NCBI GenBank assembly: GCA_963787045.1
Contig: CAWBBR010000012.1
Span: 124,001 to 188,000, forward strand
Length of the DNA: 64,000 bases
Direction: 5' to 3'
Source of the DNA: DATJGR01 sp963787045
GTDB taxonomy: Bacteria; Pseudomonadota; Gammaproteobacteria; Pseudomonadales; Azotimanducaceae
The position numbers and the translations under genes were made by a program. Positions 28,862 through 36,835 of the stretch are shown in pieces (positions within the stretch are counted from its first letter, which is position 1; each line of letters starts with the position of its first letter). Under the pieces are notes generated by a model that ran no database searches, was not told the DNA's origin, and saw only the letters and a list, made by a program, of their open reading frames with translations.

Positions 28862-29380
28862 ATGGTTCCTTCTACAGTCTTGTATGCGACGCACCCGAGT
28901 CCGCTCGGCGAATTGCTGTTGGTGGGCGACGGACAGGCGTTGACCGGCTTGTACATGCAGGCGCAGAAGTACGCGCGGGAAGTGCAGGAAGGATGGCGGC
29001 GCGATACGACGCCGTTCCGCGCCGTCGCGGCGCAGCTCGACGCGTACTTTGCCGGCGAACTGCGCACCTTCGATCTCTCGTTGGCGCCTCGCGGTACGGA
29101 CTTTCAGCGCACCGTCTGGCGCGCGCTTCTCGAAGTACCGTTCGGCACCACCACGACCTACGGCGAGCTGGCGCGGCGCATCGGTTCGCCGAACGCACCG
29201 CGCGCCGTCGGACTCGCGAACGGCCACAATCCGATCGGCATCATCGTGCCGTGCCATCGCATCATCGGCGCGAACGGCAGCCTCACCGGCTACGGCGGCG
29301 GCATCGAACGCAAACGCTGGCTGCTCGCGCACGAAGCGCGATGCAGCTACGGACTGACGTCCGTCGTCGCCACGTCATGA
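28862..29380 (+). CDS. ogt: O6-alkylguanine-DNA alkyltransferase
   Basis: A methylated-DNA-protein-cysteine methyltransferase that takes the alkyl group from O6-alkylguanine onto its own cysteine. The active site PCHRIIGANGSLTGYGGG is intact, with the helix-turn-helix region VPFGTTTTYGELARRIGSP. The length is 172 residues. ATG at 28862 has GGGAGGG eight or so bases upstream and lies 4 bases after the Ada/AlkA stop, so both are one operon and together form an adaptive-response unit. Confidence 0.92.
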   Translation: MVPSTVLYATHPSPLGELLLVGDGQALTGLYMQAQKYAREVQEGWRRDTTPFRAVAAQLDAYFAGELRTFDLSLAPRGTDFQRTVWRALLEVPFGTTTTYGELARRIGSPNAPRAVGLANGHNPIGIIVPCHRIIGANGSLTGYGGGIERKRWLLAHEARCSYGLTSVVATS

Positions 29381-29414
29381 CCGGCAACGATCTGCGCGAA
29401 CCGCGCTGAGCGCT

Positions 29415-29930
29415 TCAGCGCGGACCGCGCCAGTTGCCGTGCTGCAGCTCGTAGTGATTGCGTTGCAGCGCCGGTTCATAACCGACGAACGTGAAGCCGC
29501 ATTTCGCGAGCACGCGCGCCGACCCCGCGTTTTCAGGACGTGCAAAGGCGCCGATCGCAGGCAGGTTCAGACGCGCGAAGCCGTACTCGATCGACGCGCG
29601 CACCAGCTCCGTCGCGAGTCCCTTGCCCTGATAGCCGGAGTGAATGAAGTAGCTCACTTCCGGTCCCCACTCGCGCGCATTCGGATCGATGTTGAGTCCG
29701 CCCCATCCGACGACGCGCCGGTCAGCGCGATGCACGATCGTCCATGGCGCAAAGCCCACTTCCGCTTCCGCATCGACGTACTGCTGCAGCCACGCCGCGC
29801 ACGCAGTGCGCGATTCAGACCAGTGCGTGAACCGCATGTAGTCGCGATCGCCCTGAATCGCGTACAAGGCGTCGACGTCGGCGACGTCGAATGCGCGCAG
29901 CGTCAGCCGTTCGGTTTCGCGCGTGTCCAT
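29415..29930 (-). CDS. GNAT acetyltransferase (RimJ/RimL-like)
   Basis: A 171-residue acetyltransferase. The N-terminus ETERLTLRAFDVADVDALYA and the acetyl-CoA loop EVSYFIHSGYQGKGLATELV are typical of RimJ/RimL-type GNATs, as is ENAGSARVLAKCGFTFVG. The target is unknown; the family modifies ribosomal protein N-termini or small molecules. It converges on the ogt gene. Confidence 0.82.
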   Translation of the reverse strand: MDTRETERLTLRAFDVADVDALYAIQGDRDYMRFTHWSESRTACAAWLQQYVDAEAEVGFAPWTIVHRADRRVVGWGGLNIDPNAREWGPEVSYFIHSGYQGKGLATELVRASIEYGFARLNLPAIGAFARPENAGSARVLAKCGFTFVGYEPALQRNHYELQHGNWRGPR

Positions 29931-29943
29931 CTCGTCCCTGTTG

Positions 29944-30466
29944 TCACCAATCGCTTGCCCGCGTGAACGTCGCGGCCGGTCGCCCGAGCCAGCGCGTGAT
30001 GCGCATGACGTGCGGAAACGCGACGCGACCGCCTTTCGCGAGTCGCGTCAGCCCGCTTGCGGCGATGTTACCGATCGGCATCGGCGATCTGTGTCCACGT
30101 CAATGCCTGCTCGCTTCGCCGTGCAGCCAGCATTGCGTAAATCGCCGTCGCATCGAAGCGCAGAATCTGGTGCGACTCGAGTCGCCGCAGCGGCGGGCCA
30201 TTGGCTTCGATTCCATTGAAGTCGGGCACGAAGCTCTCGGCCGTTCGATCGAGCCAGAGCAGCATCTGCAACACCCCGTCGCCTTCCACCGATCCGCGCG
30301 CGCACAGCGCGCGCAACGTCGAAGGGCTGATCGGCTTCGCCGAACACTTGTCGAACGGTGCGCTGATCTCGCGGGCCACCTGTTGCCAATTCATCCCGCG
30401 CGCATCGCGTTGTGCGTCGAGCGCGGCGTAAAGCGCCGCAATCGAGAAATCAGGCGACCGATTCAT
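29944..30466 (-). CDS. Tandem helix-turn-helix-like protein, one frameshift
   Basis: The sequence has two similar modules. Module one: SIAALYAALDAQRDARGMNW followed by an HTH-like stretch and VLQMLLWLDRTAESFV. Module two: ATAIYAMLAARRSEQALTWT, then, in the next frame after about 30072, GLTRLAKGGRVAFPHVMRIT and WLGRPAATFTRAS. The pattern (recognition-like helix, then LLWLDR/ITRWLGRP) recurs, so it looks like an internal duplication of a Cro/XRE-like domain. The frame break is probably one base. The target and role are unknown. Confidence 0.6.
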
Positions 30467-30472
30467 TCGCGG

Positions 30473-30874
30473 TCACGCGTCGCTCGGCGCGATCACGTAT
30501 GACTTCATGGATTTCACGCGCTCGGCTTTCGCGTTCGCGAACTCGAACACGTGGCAGAATTCGCTCGCTTTCCCGCGAATCAGTGCGATGCCGTTGACCG
30601 CACCGACGCGGCCGTGGCTCATGACGTGCTCGATCGTCAATTGCGTGACTGCATCGAGCTGCTCCAATGCTTGCGTCAGCCCGCCGCGTCCCTCCACCAC
30701 TCGATGTCCGACAACGTCCCAGCGGATGTCGTCCGTCACGTGGCTCATCAGGAAGTCGGCATCGCGTTTTGCAAACGCAATCGCGATGTCCTGCAGCAGG
30801 GTATTCTTCGGCGAGTTGCCGCAGTCGGCGCTCGGTATGATTCGAGGCTCGGTGCGGCCTCGCTTGGATGGCAT
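30473..30874 (-). CDS. SnoaL/NTF2-like protein
   Basis: A 133-residue NTF2-fold protein with the usual core: LLQDIAIAFAKRDADFLMSH, VTDDIRWDVVGHRVVEGRGG and a later strand CHVFEFANAKAERVKSMKSY. It could be a small isomerase, lyase or binding protein; nothing narrows it. The frame is intact. Confidence 0.7.
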   Translation of the reverse strand: MPSKRGRTEPRIIPSADCGNSPKNTLLQDIAIAFAKRDADFLMSHVTDDIRWDVVGHRVVEGRGGLTQALEQLDAVTQLTIEHVMSHGRVGAVNGIALIRGKASEFCHVFEFANAKAERVKSMKSYVIAPSDA

Positions 30875-30913
30875 GCTGATGCGCTCCTCATCGTCGCTTC
30901 AAGAGTATCGCGC

Positions 30914-31483
30914 GTGAAGCCCACTGTCCGTCCACTCACCGCGGACCTGTGGCCGGCGCTGGAAGATCTGTTTGCCGACAGCGCCGTATGCAGCAAATGC
31001 TGGTGCATGTACTGGCGCACCGGCAACGCCTATCGAAAGCAGCCGGCGCGCGACAACAGAAGTGCGTTTCGTGCGGTAGTGGAGCGTGGTCCGCCGCCGG
31101 GCCTACTTGCGTTCGACGGTGCGCGCGCCATCGGTTGGTGTCAGGTGACGCCGCGCGATGCGTTGCCGTGGCTCGAACGTCCATGGCGGATGCGGCGCGT
31201 CGACGACGCGCCGGTGTGGTCGATATCGTGCTTTTACGTGCGCAAGGGTTACCGCCGACAAGGCGTCACGTCGCTGTTGATCGACGCCGCGCTGAAGGCG
31301 GCGAAACGCGCGAACGCTCCTGCACTCGAGGCCTACCCGCTCGACCGCGACCTGTCGCCGAGCGCGACGTCTACCGGCATCGTCTCGACGTTCTCGCGCG
31401 CCGGATTCAAGGTGGTGGCGCGCCACGCACCCGAGCGGCCGATCATGCGTTACGAATTCAAGCCGTCGAAGACTCGACGCTGA
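30914..31483 (+). CDS. GNAT acetyltransferase with N-terminal CWCM motif
   Basis: A 189-residue acetyltransferase. An N-terminal Cys pair (CSKCWCMYWRTG) precedes the acetyl-CoA loop VRKGYRRQGVTSLLIDAALK. The gene at 50781-51356 encodes the same architecture (GCWCMFYRRSG, later VPAEFRGEGVAHELL), so the two are paralogues. GTG at 30914 begins the family-like start KPTVRPLTADLWPALEDLF. The substrate is unknown. Confidence 0.78.
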   Translation: MKPTVRPLTADLWPALEDLFADSAVCSKCWCMYWRTGNAYRKQPARDNRSAFRAVVERGPPPGLLAFDGARAIGWCQVTPRDALPWLERPWRMRRVDDAPVWSISCFYVRKGYRRQGVTSLLIDAALKAAKRANAPALEAYPLDRDLSPSATSTGIVSTFSRAGFKVVARHAPERPIMRYEFKPSKTRR

Positions 31484-31490
31484 ACGACTG

Positions 31491-31901
31491 CTACTGCTTC
31501 GTCAGCGCGATCACCGGGATCTTGCGGGTCGTCTTCTTCTCGTAGTCGGCAAACACCGGCATCGCCTGCGTCATCTTCTTGTAGAGCTTCGAGCGCTCGG
31601 GTTCACCGACCACTTCCGCGCGCGCCTTGAATCGCTCTTTGCCCACTTCCACTTCGACGACCGGGTTCGCGATCAGGTTGTGATACCACGGCGGATTCGA
31701 TGCGGCGCCGGCATACGACGCGATGATGACGTGGCGGCCGCCGTCCGCGAGATACGCCAGCGGATTGACCCGCGTCTTGCCGGTCTTCGCGCCTTTCGTC
31801 GTCAGCAACAACAGCGACGCGCCTTTGAACTGACCGCCCACGTTGCCGCCGTTGGCGCGAAATTCGGTGATGATCGCCTTGTTCAGTTCCTGAATGTCCA
31901 T
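31491..31901 (-). CDS. Deazaflavin (F420)-type nitroreductase family protein
   Basis: A 136-residue split-beta-barrel protein of the Ddn family. Typical signatures are LLLLTTKGAKTGKTRVNPLA, VIIASYAGAASNPPWYHNL and IANPVVEVEVG. Mycobacterial members use F420H2; homologues occur in bacteria without a clear F420 pathway, where cofactor use is uncertain. The sequence alone shows the fold, not the cofactor. It is last in the minus-strand run that starts at 33685. Confidence 0.85.
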   Translation of the reverse strand: MDIQELNKAIITEFRANGGNVGGQFKGASLLLLTTKGAKTGKTRVNPLAYLADGGRHVIIASYAGAASNPPWYHNLIANPVVEVEVGKERFKARAEVVGEPERSKLYKKMTQAMPVFADYEKKTTRKIPVIALTKQ

Positions 31902-31925
31902 TTCGATCGCTCCTTCGTTTGAGTC

Positions 31926-32579
31926 TCAATCACGGTCCGGTGCCCCGGGCGGAAAGTTAACACGGTACGGTCGCGCTTCGTCCACGGCGCGGGCAAACGA
32001 CGGTCTCGCCAATAGGCGGCGCCGATACGCGCGCAGGTCCGATAGTGAGGCGTCGATCGGATGCACCCAGTCCGCATAGAACAACGCCGGCGCGGCGGCA
32101 CAGTCCGCGAGGCTGAATGCGTCGCCCGCGGCCCATTCGCGCCCCTTCATGGTGTCGTTCAGCCAGCGGTAAGCGGTGTCCAACAGAGCGTGCGCTTCGG
32201 CAACGCTCGGCGCGTGGCGCTGCTCGGGTGGGCGGATCGTGTCGAACACGATCGCTTGCATCGGCGTCATCACGTAATTGTCGGAGAAGCGGTCCATCTT
32301 CCTCACTTCGAGCGCCGCGCGAGGGTCTGCGGGAACGAATCGCATTCGCCCCGGATGATACAGGTCGAGGTACTCGACGATGATGCTCGCCTCCACCACC
32401 GTGCGATCGCCGTCGACGATCACCGGCATCCGTTTCAGCGGCCATACCGCGGCGTGCTCCGCCATGGCCTGCGGATTGTCCGGCCCGAGCATGCGCATTT
32501 CGAACGGCGTCGAGTTTTCGTAGAGCGCGATGAGCACTTTCTGGCAATAGGAAGAGAACGGATGGGCGTACAGCTTCAT
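31926..32579 (-). CDS. Glutathione S-transferase family protein
   Basis: A 217-residue GST. The thioredoxin-like N-terminal domain is clear (KLYAHPFSSYCQKVLIALYE, WPLKRMPVIVDGDRTVVEAS), followed by a helical C-terminal domain (GREWAAGDAFSLADCAAAPA). SYCQKV occupies the catalytic Ser/Cys position. It starts inside the end of the GNAT gene upstream (ATGA-type overlap) and probably detoxifies electrophiles. Confidence 0.88.
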   Translation of the reverse strand: MKLYAHPFSSYCQKVLIALYENSTPFEMRMLGPDNPQAMAEHAAVWPLKRMPVIVDGDRTVVEASIIVEYLDLYHPGRMRFVPADPRAALEVRKMDRFSDNYVMTPMQAIVFDTIRPPEQRHAPSVAEAHALLDTAYRWLNDTMKGREWAAGDAFSLADCAAAPALFYADWVHPIDASLSDLRAYRRRLLARPSFARAVDEARPYRVNFPPGAPDRD

Positions 32580-33041
32580 GACTTCGATCCCAGCGACTTC
32601 GAATACAGCACCTGTGTCCGTGCGGCCTCCACGCGCATGCCGCACACCGAGAACCCGTGACGCAAGTTCACCTGCGCCATCGCGACATTTTCCTGATTGG
32701 CGGACGTCTCGACCACCGTGTACCCGCGCATTGCGATCCAGCGATGCTGGCGTTCCATCAACTCGGACGCAACGCCGCGCCGCCGGAACGCCGGATCCAC
32801 ACCGCCGAGCCAGCTGTAGTATTTGCGCTGACTCATCGCATAACCGATCTTGAAACCGACTATCCTGCCGGCAGCGATCGCGAGAAAAGCGCTGACGTCC
32901 GGCATGCTCGATCACGCGCCAACTGACATACTGAGGCGCGACGGAATCGAAGACGCCCGCATTCAGCGCTTCCAGCTCGGCGATTACGCGCGCATCGAAC
33001 GGCGGCAGGTCCAATCGGTAAATGATGCTGGCGTCGCTCAT
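32576..33041 (-). CDS. GNAT acetyltransferase, one frameshift
   Basis: The N-terminal part (SDASIIYRLDLPPFDARVIA, ELEALNAGVFDSVAPQYVSW) lies in one frame and the acetyl-CoA part (YYSWLGGVDPAFRRRGVASE, GYTVVETSANQENVAMAQVN) in another; they meet near 32905. One base error is likely. Its ATG overlaps the stop of the upstream secreted-protein gene (ATGA), and its stop overlaps the GST start, so all three are coupled. Confidence 0.72.
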
Positions 33042-33685
33042 TGCTTCTGCAGGCTGATGACCGACCCCGCGCCGCGTTTCGGATTCGTCGGCCGATCCTG
33101 AAAGAGACAAGCGAAGTACGTTTTGTCGCGACTCGTGTAGCCCCACTGGGAGTGCAACACCGAACCGTCGGGCTGCTGCACCGGGCGCATGTCGAACACC
33201 ATCGTCATCGTCGCGCCCTGATCGCGCTTGGCTTGTTCACCACGCTCTTCGGCGGTACCCAGCGTCTGCGCGATCAGCAGTTTCAACACCGCGTGGTCGA
33301 GCTTGGTCGTCGCGTTTCCTTCCTTCAGGTCGACGCCGTCGATGGTCGCGCCGCCGAGATTCTTCTCGAAGTAGTCGAAGATGCGCAGCACGCCGTTGCC
33401 GGCTGCTTCGAAGTTGTCGCCTTCGTATTCCCATGCCTGGATGTAGCTCAGGCCGCCGTCGTCGAACATGAACGTCACCTTCCTCGTCTCGCCGAGCAAC
33501 GTGCCGTTCGGGGTCTCGAGACCGTGCCTCTCGGCGATCGTCGCGTACGGTTGATAGCGCGCGAACGCCATCACCGCTTCCTTCGACATCCCGAGGCGCC
33601 ACGGCCCGATGGCGAATTCGTCCGCCGCGACCTGCGCCGCCAGCAGCGTCGCAAGCAGGGCCACGGCTACGGCGATTGATCTCAT
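33038..33685 (-). CDS. Secreted hypothetical protein
   Basis: A 215-residue exported protein with a clean signal peptide (RSIAVAVALLATLLAAQVAA before DEFAIGPWRLGMSKEAV). The repeated phrase FAIGPWRLGMSKEAV is like domains of periplasmic proteins that occur once or twice per chain. I do not recognise a named family. It overlaps the GNAT gene by four bases. Confidence 0.7.
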   Translation of the reverse strand: MRSIAVAVALLATLLAAQVAADEFAIGPWRLGMSKEAVMAFARYQPYATIAERHGLETPNGTLLGETRKVTFMFDDGGLSYIQAWEYEGDNFEAAGNGVLRIFDYFEKNLGGATIDGVDLKEGNATTKLDHAVLKLLIAQTLGTAEERGEQAKRDQGATMTMVFDMRPVQQPDGSVLHSQWGYTSRDKTYFACLFQDRPTNPKRGAGSVISLQKQ

Positions 33686-33780
33686 CGGGATGTCCCTCGG
33701 GTGCGAGCTGCGTTTACCAAGCAGCGAAAATACACGAGGCTGGCGCCGCGCAGGTGAACGGCCGAGGCTTCGTTTTGTCG

Positions 33781-33798
33781 TGTCTAAAATACTTGACA
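33781..33798. promoter_or_regulatory. Inverted-repeat operator 1 (overlaps -35 box)
   Basis: TGTCTAAAATACTTGACA, arms TGTC/GACA ten bases apart, extended to GTGTC/GACAC. It covers the TTGACA -35 hexamer at 33793-33798. It matches operator 2 at 13 of 18 positions. Inferred to bind the XRE regulator encoded downstream. Confidence 0.6.
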
Positions 33799-33821
33799 CA
33801 CCAGCCCGCAGAAGATAAGCT
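33793..33821 (+). promoter_or_regulatory. Sigma70-like promoter for the membrane-protein/XRE genes
   Basis: TTGACA at 33793-33798, a 17-base spacer and TAAGCT at 33816-33821. The -35 box is perfect and the -10 box weak, as expected for a regulated promoter. It sits between the two operators and upstream of the first gene of the pair. Confidence 0.55.
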
Positions 33822-33848
33822 GAGTAGTGTCGGGTTATTTTTACAAAT

Positions 33849-33866
33849 TGTCTGATAAACGAGACA
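33849..33866. promoter_or_regulatory. Inverted-repeat operator 2 (downstream of -10)
   Basis: TGTCTGATAAACGAGACA, arms TGTCT/AGACA eight bases apart. It lies about 28 bases after the -10 box and before ATG 33882. Its left end is 68 bases from that of operator 1. Confidence 0.6.
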
Positions 33867-33881
33867 CGCATTCGGAGGCAC

Positions 33882-34292
33882 ATGGACCTGTCGTTTCAGG
33901 AAAAGAGCTCTGGCTGATGTTCGTGAGCCTGATCGGGGTCTTCGGATTCTATTTCGCGACGGTGTTGCCGATGGACGCCGTCGACGTGTTGCCGCAGCAG
34001 ATCGCGTTGTTCGCGGTCGCCGTGGTGATGCTCGTGATGACGCAGATCGTCGGTCACGTGCTGATCGTGCTCATCGACCGGCGCACCGAACGATGAGCGC
34101 GACCGGTTGATCGAGTTGAAAGGCTTTCGGAACTCGGGCTACGTACTGGCCACCGGCGTGTTCTTTGCGCTCTGCGCGGCGCTGCTGACGCACGGCAATT
34201 TCATCTTCACGCACGTCCTGCTCGCATTCTGGGTGCTCGCGCAGCTGATGCAGATCGGTTCGCAATTGTTCCTTTATCGGCGCGAGGCGTGA
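33882..34292 (+). CDS. Small four-helix membrane protein, two probable frameshifts
   Basis: A membrane protein of about 136 residues with four hydrophobic helices (LMFVSLIGVFGFYFATVLPM, IALFAVAVVMLVMTQIVG, YVLATGVFFALCAALLTH and FTHVLLAFWVLAQLM). I prefer ATG 33882, behind GGAGG at 33874-33878, over a GTG at 33827 that starts in AT-rich leader DNA. From 33882 the frame needs one extra A in the AAAA run near 33899 and loses one base near 34092, where ERDERDRLIELKGFR continues. It precedes an XRE regulator by three bases; such pairs are common, with the regulator controlling the pair. Confidence 0.65.
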
Positions 34293-34295
34293 CCG

Positions 34296-34517
34296 ATGGG
34301 CAAAGCCGGCGGTTCCATCAGGAACGAAATCCGCGCGCTACGCTTCCAGCGAGGCGAAATGACTCAACAGGAACTCGCGGATCGCATCGGCGTTACGCGG
34401 CAGACGGTGAACGCGATCGAAGCAAACAAATACTCGCCGTCGCTGGAAGTCGCGTTTCGGATTGCGCGCGTGTTCGAGTTGCCGCTGGACCGTGTGTTCC
34501 AGTACTCAGACGCGTGA
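34296..34517 (+). CDS. XRE-family transcriptional regulator (YgzD-like)
   Basis: A 73-residue single-domain Cro/CI-type regulator: RNEIRALRFQRGEMTQQELA, then the recognition helix VTRQTVNAIEANKYSPSLE and FRIARVFELPLDRVF. Proteins of this size typically repress their own operon. The upstream twin inverted repeats are its likely targets. The end overlaps the converging membrane-protein gene by 12 bases. Confidence 0.88.
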   Translation: MGKAGGSIRNEIRALRFQRGEMTQQELADRIGVTRQTVNAIEANKYSPSLEVAFRIARVFELPLDRVFQYSDA

Positions 34518-35312
34518 CTGCTGAACGACCGGACCGGGGGGCGCGTTACCCTTCCGCCGAAGGTAGACGCGCGAACCGGCCTGAACGAGCGCAGCGCAGC
34601 CGAGCGACGCAACGAACGCGGCGGCAATGCCCATCGTCGGCAGCATGAGCGCGAGCACCAGGCAGAACGTCGCAAACGCGTAAAACCCGAGCACCATGCC
34701 GCGCAACAGATTCACCGCAAACTCTGCACCCGAATGGTGATGCGAGAACGCGACGAGCACCGACGCCATCACCGGGAACATTGCGAACATACCGCTCAAC
34801 TGCGGGCCGAGCGCGGCCGAGAACCGAGTGACGAGGTAAACCAGGATCGCCCCGGCGATCATGCGCAGATAAATGTCGTTACCGCGCGACGCCGGCGTCG
34901 ACGCGGCAGGAGCGATCCTCGGAAACAGCCGCGGCGCAACCCATAGTCCGGCGAATACCAACGGCGCAACGATCCACACCGTGGGTGGCGCAAGGCTCAG
35001 CAATGCGACGGCGCTGAAGTAGGCCGCGAACGCGGCGGCAAGGCAGACGCTCCACCGGAATCGCGTTGCCGCCCACGCGTAGCTCACGCCGAAAACGAGC
35101 AGCGCAAGCACCGCCGTCAGCGTGCCGACGGCGGCACGCGCAACGAACGCAGCACCCTGCTCGAGTGCGATGAAGAACAGGATCGGCCCGGCCACGATCG
35201 GAAACGCCGATAGCCAACCCGCAACGGATGCACCCCAGCGACGCCCCGCCAGTGTGACCGCGCCGATCAACGCGGGAACCAGCGCCAGCTTCAGGCCCAG
35301 AATGAGGCTCAT
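34506..35312 (-). CDS. Multi-pass membrane protein
   Basis: A 268-residue integral membrane protein with about eight hydrophobic segments (for example LALVPALIGAVTLAGRRWG, WLSAFPIVAGPILFFIALEQ, FAMFPVMASVLVAFSHHHSG). The two GWLSAFPIVAGP and MFAMFPVMAS segments suggest an internal duplication. I do not recognise a functional family. It is the last gene of the nine-gene minus run that starts at 40180. Confidence 0.7.
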   Translation of the reverse strand: MSLILGLKLALVPALIGAVTLAGRRWGASVAGWLSAFPIVAGPILFFIALEQGAAFVARAAVGTLTAVLALLVFGVSYAWAATRFRWSVCLAAAFAAYFSAVALLSLAPPTVWIVAPLVFAGLWVAPRLFPRIAPAASTPASRGNDIYLRMIAGAILVYLVTRFSAALGPQLSGMFAMFPVMASVLVAFSHHHSGAEFAVNLLRGMVLGFYAFATFCLVLALMLPTMGIAAAFVASLGCAALVQAGSRVYLRRKGNAPPGPVVQQSRV

Positions 35313-35322
35313 CGACGGCGCA

Positions 35323-36138
35323 TCACGGCGCCGCCGATCGTCTTCTACTCGCGTAGAACTCGGCGCGCTCGCTGTTGCCGGCCTCTCGATACAGGGTTTC
35401 CAGTTCTTCGAAGACATAGGGGTCAGGGTCGCCCGCGGCATCGCCCTCGCGCTCGAGTCTCAGCTGAATCGCGAGCGCTTCGTCGTTGCGCTGCATTGCG
35501 CGCAGCGTCCACGCAACCATCCAGTACGCCACGCGCGTGGCACCCGCATCGGTACCCCGCTCGCGAAGCCTCACCGCCTCGTTGAACTGTTGGAGCGCTT
35601 CGTCGTACCGACCGAGCTGATGCAGCGCATAGCCGAGGTTGTTGCGAATCGATGCTTCCCACCGCTTCCCTTCGGGCTGCGTAGACGCTTCGACGACCGC
35701 GAGCGCTGTCTGCGCCCACTTGAGTTGATCCTCCGGCGAGGTGTCGACGAACGCGAGCATGTGGATCGCGTCGATCGCGAGACCGTCCAGATGCGCCGCC
35801 TGGGCGATCTGCAACGCTTCGTCATACGCCGCGCGCGCCCGCTCCTTCGCCTCCGGCGTCAGCAGTTCCGGTGCGTGCGTTGCAGAGGCATACGTGCGGC
35901 CGAGTTCGAGCTGATATCTCACCCGCGCTTCGGCACCGGCGGCGGCGATGCTCGGCTCGATGTTCTTCAACAGGTCCCGCGCGGTCGCGAAGTCTTTGCG
36001 AAGCCCGAACGTGCGAGCGATCTGCGTCTGCAGAATCAACGCGTCGTCGCCCACTGCGCCTTGCAGCGCCGAACGAAACCGCTGTTCGCTGACCTCGGGG
36101 TGTTTGAAATCCCACAGCGGCGCAACGTCAATCGGCAT
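35323..36138 (-). CDS. TPR-repeat protein
   Basis: A 271-residue soluble helical-repeat protein. TPR-like units are seen at ASIRNNLGYALHQLGRYDEA and AYWMVAWTLRAMQRNDEALA, with weaker ones before. No signal peptide. TPRs hold protein partners; the partner is unknown. The start overlaps the racemase gene by 11 bases, so it is probably co-expressed. Confidence 0.78.
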   Translation of the reverse strand: MPIDVAPLWDFKHPEVSEQRFRSALQGAVGDDALILQTQIARTFGLRKDFATARDLLKNIEPSIAAAGAEARVRYQLELGRTYASATHAPELLTPEAKERARAAYDEALQIAQAAHLDGLAIDAIHMLAFVDTSPEDQLKWAQTALAVVEASTQPEGKRWEASIRNNLGYALHQLGRYDEALQQFNEAVRLRERGTDAGATRVAYWMVAWTLRAMQRNDEALAIQLRLEREGDAAGDPDPYVFEELETLYREAGNSERAEFYASRRRSAAP

Positions 36139-36835
36139 CGCGGCCTCCGGATACAGCCCGGCGCAGCGCCGCCGTCGCGAGCAGTCGCGTCGAATCGAGC
36201 GTCGGCAGCGGCGAGTTCGCGTCGTTCATGATCAACGGAATCTCGGTGCAGCCGAGAATGACGGCGTCGCAGCCGTCGCGTTTCATGCGCGAGAACACCT
36301 GCTGGAAGTACGTCACGCCTTCCGGCGCGAACACGCCGTACACGAGTTCGTCCATGATGATGCGATGCATCTCCGCGCATTCCGCGGCGCTCGGACGAAG
36401 GTAGTCGAGCCGTCGTCGCGTCAACATCTGCGGATAGACGTCGCTCTGGACGAGCCAATGGGTGCCGGTGAGTCCCAGTCGTTTGAAGCCGCGGTGCGCG
36501 GCCTCTGCCGCAACCACGTCGGCGATGTGCAGCCAGGGTTTCGGCGAGCGCGCCACGACGTAGTCGAACGCCTGATGAACGGTGTTGTCGGGGCAGATCA
36601 GAAAATCGGCGCCGCCGGCAGCGAGTTTGCCGGCTGACGACAGCATCAAGTCGCCGACGCCGTTCATGTCGCCTCGATCGAGGCAATCCACATAGTCGGC
36701 GAACGAGTGCGAGTGCATCGACACTTCCGGATGCGCGCGCGATCCGAGCACGCGCGCGCCGTCGGCGCAGATCGTGCGATAGCACAGCGCCGCACCTTCC
36801 GCGGAACACGCAACGATGCCGATGTGTTGCGTCAT
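36128..36835 (-). CDS. Aspartate/glutamate racemase family protein
   Basis: A 235-residue cofactor-free racemase. Both catalytic cysteines are in place: FLICPDNTVHQAF (first half) and VILGCTEIPLIM (second half). The family interconverts L- and D-Asp/Glu or related hydantoin acids; the exact substrate is not certain. It overlaps the MOSC gene by four bases. Confidence 0.88.
   Translation of the reverse strand: MTQHIGIVACSAEGAALCYRTICADGARVLGSRAHPEVSMHSHSFADYVDCLDRGDMNGVGDLMLSSAGKLAAGGADFLICPDNTVHQAFDYVVARSPKPWLHIADVVAAEAAHRGFKRLGLTGTHWLVQSDVYPQMLTRRRLDYLRPSAAECAEMHRIIMDELVYGVFAPEGVTYFQQVFSRMKRDGCDAVILGCTEIPLIMNDANSPLPTLDSTRLLATAALRRAVSGGRDAD

Noticed and set aside
33827..33881. GTG start for the small membrane protein
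   Set aside because: It would translate the AT-rich leader that holds operator 2; ATG 33882 has GGAGG directly upstream and, with one A restored, gives a natural N-terminus.
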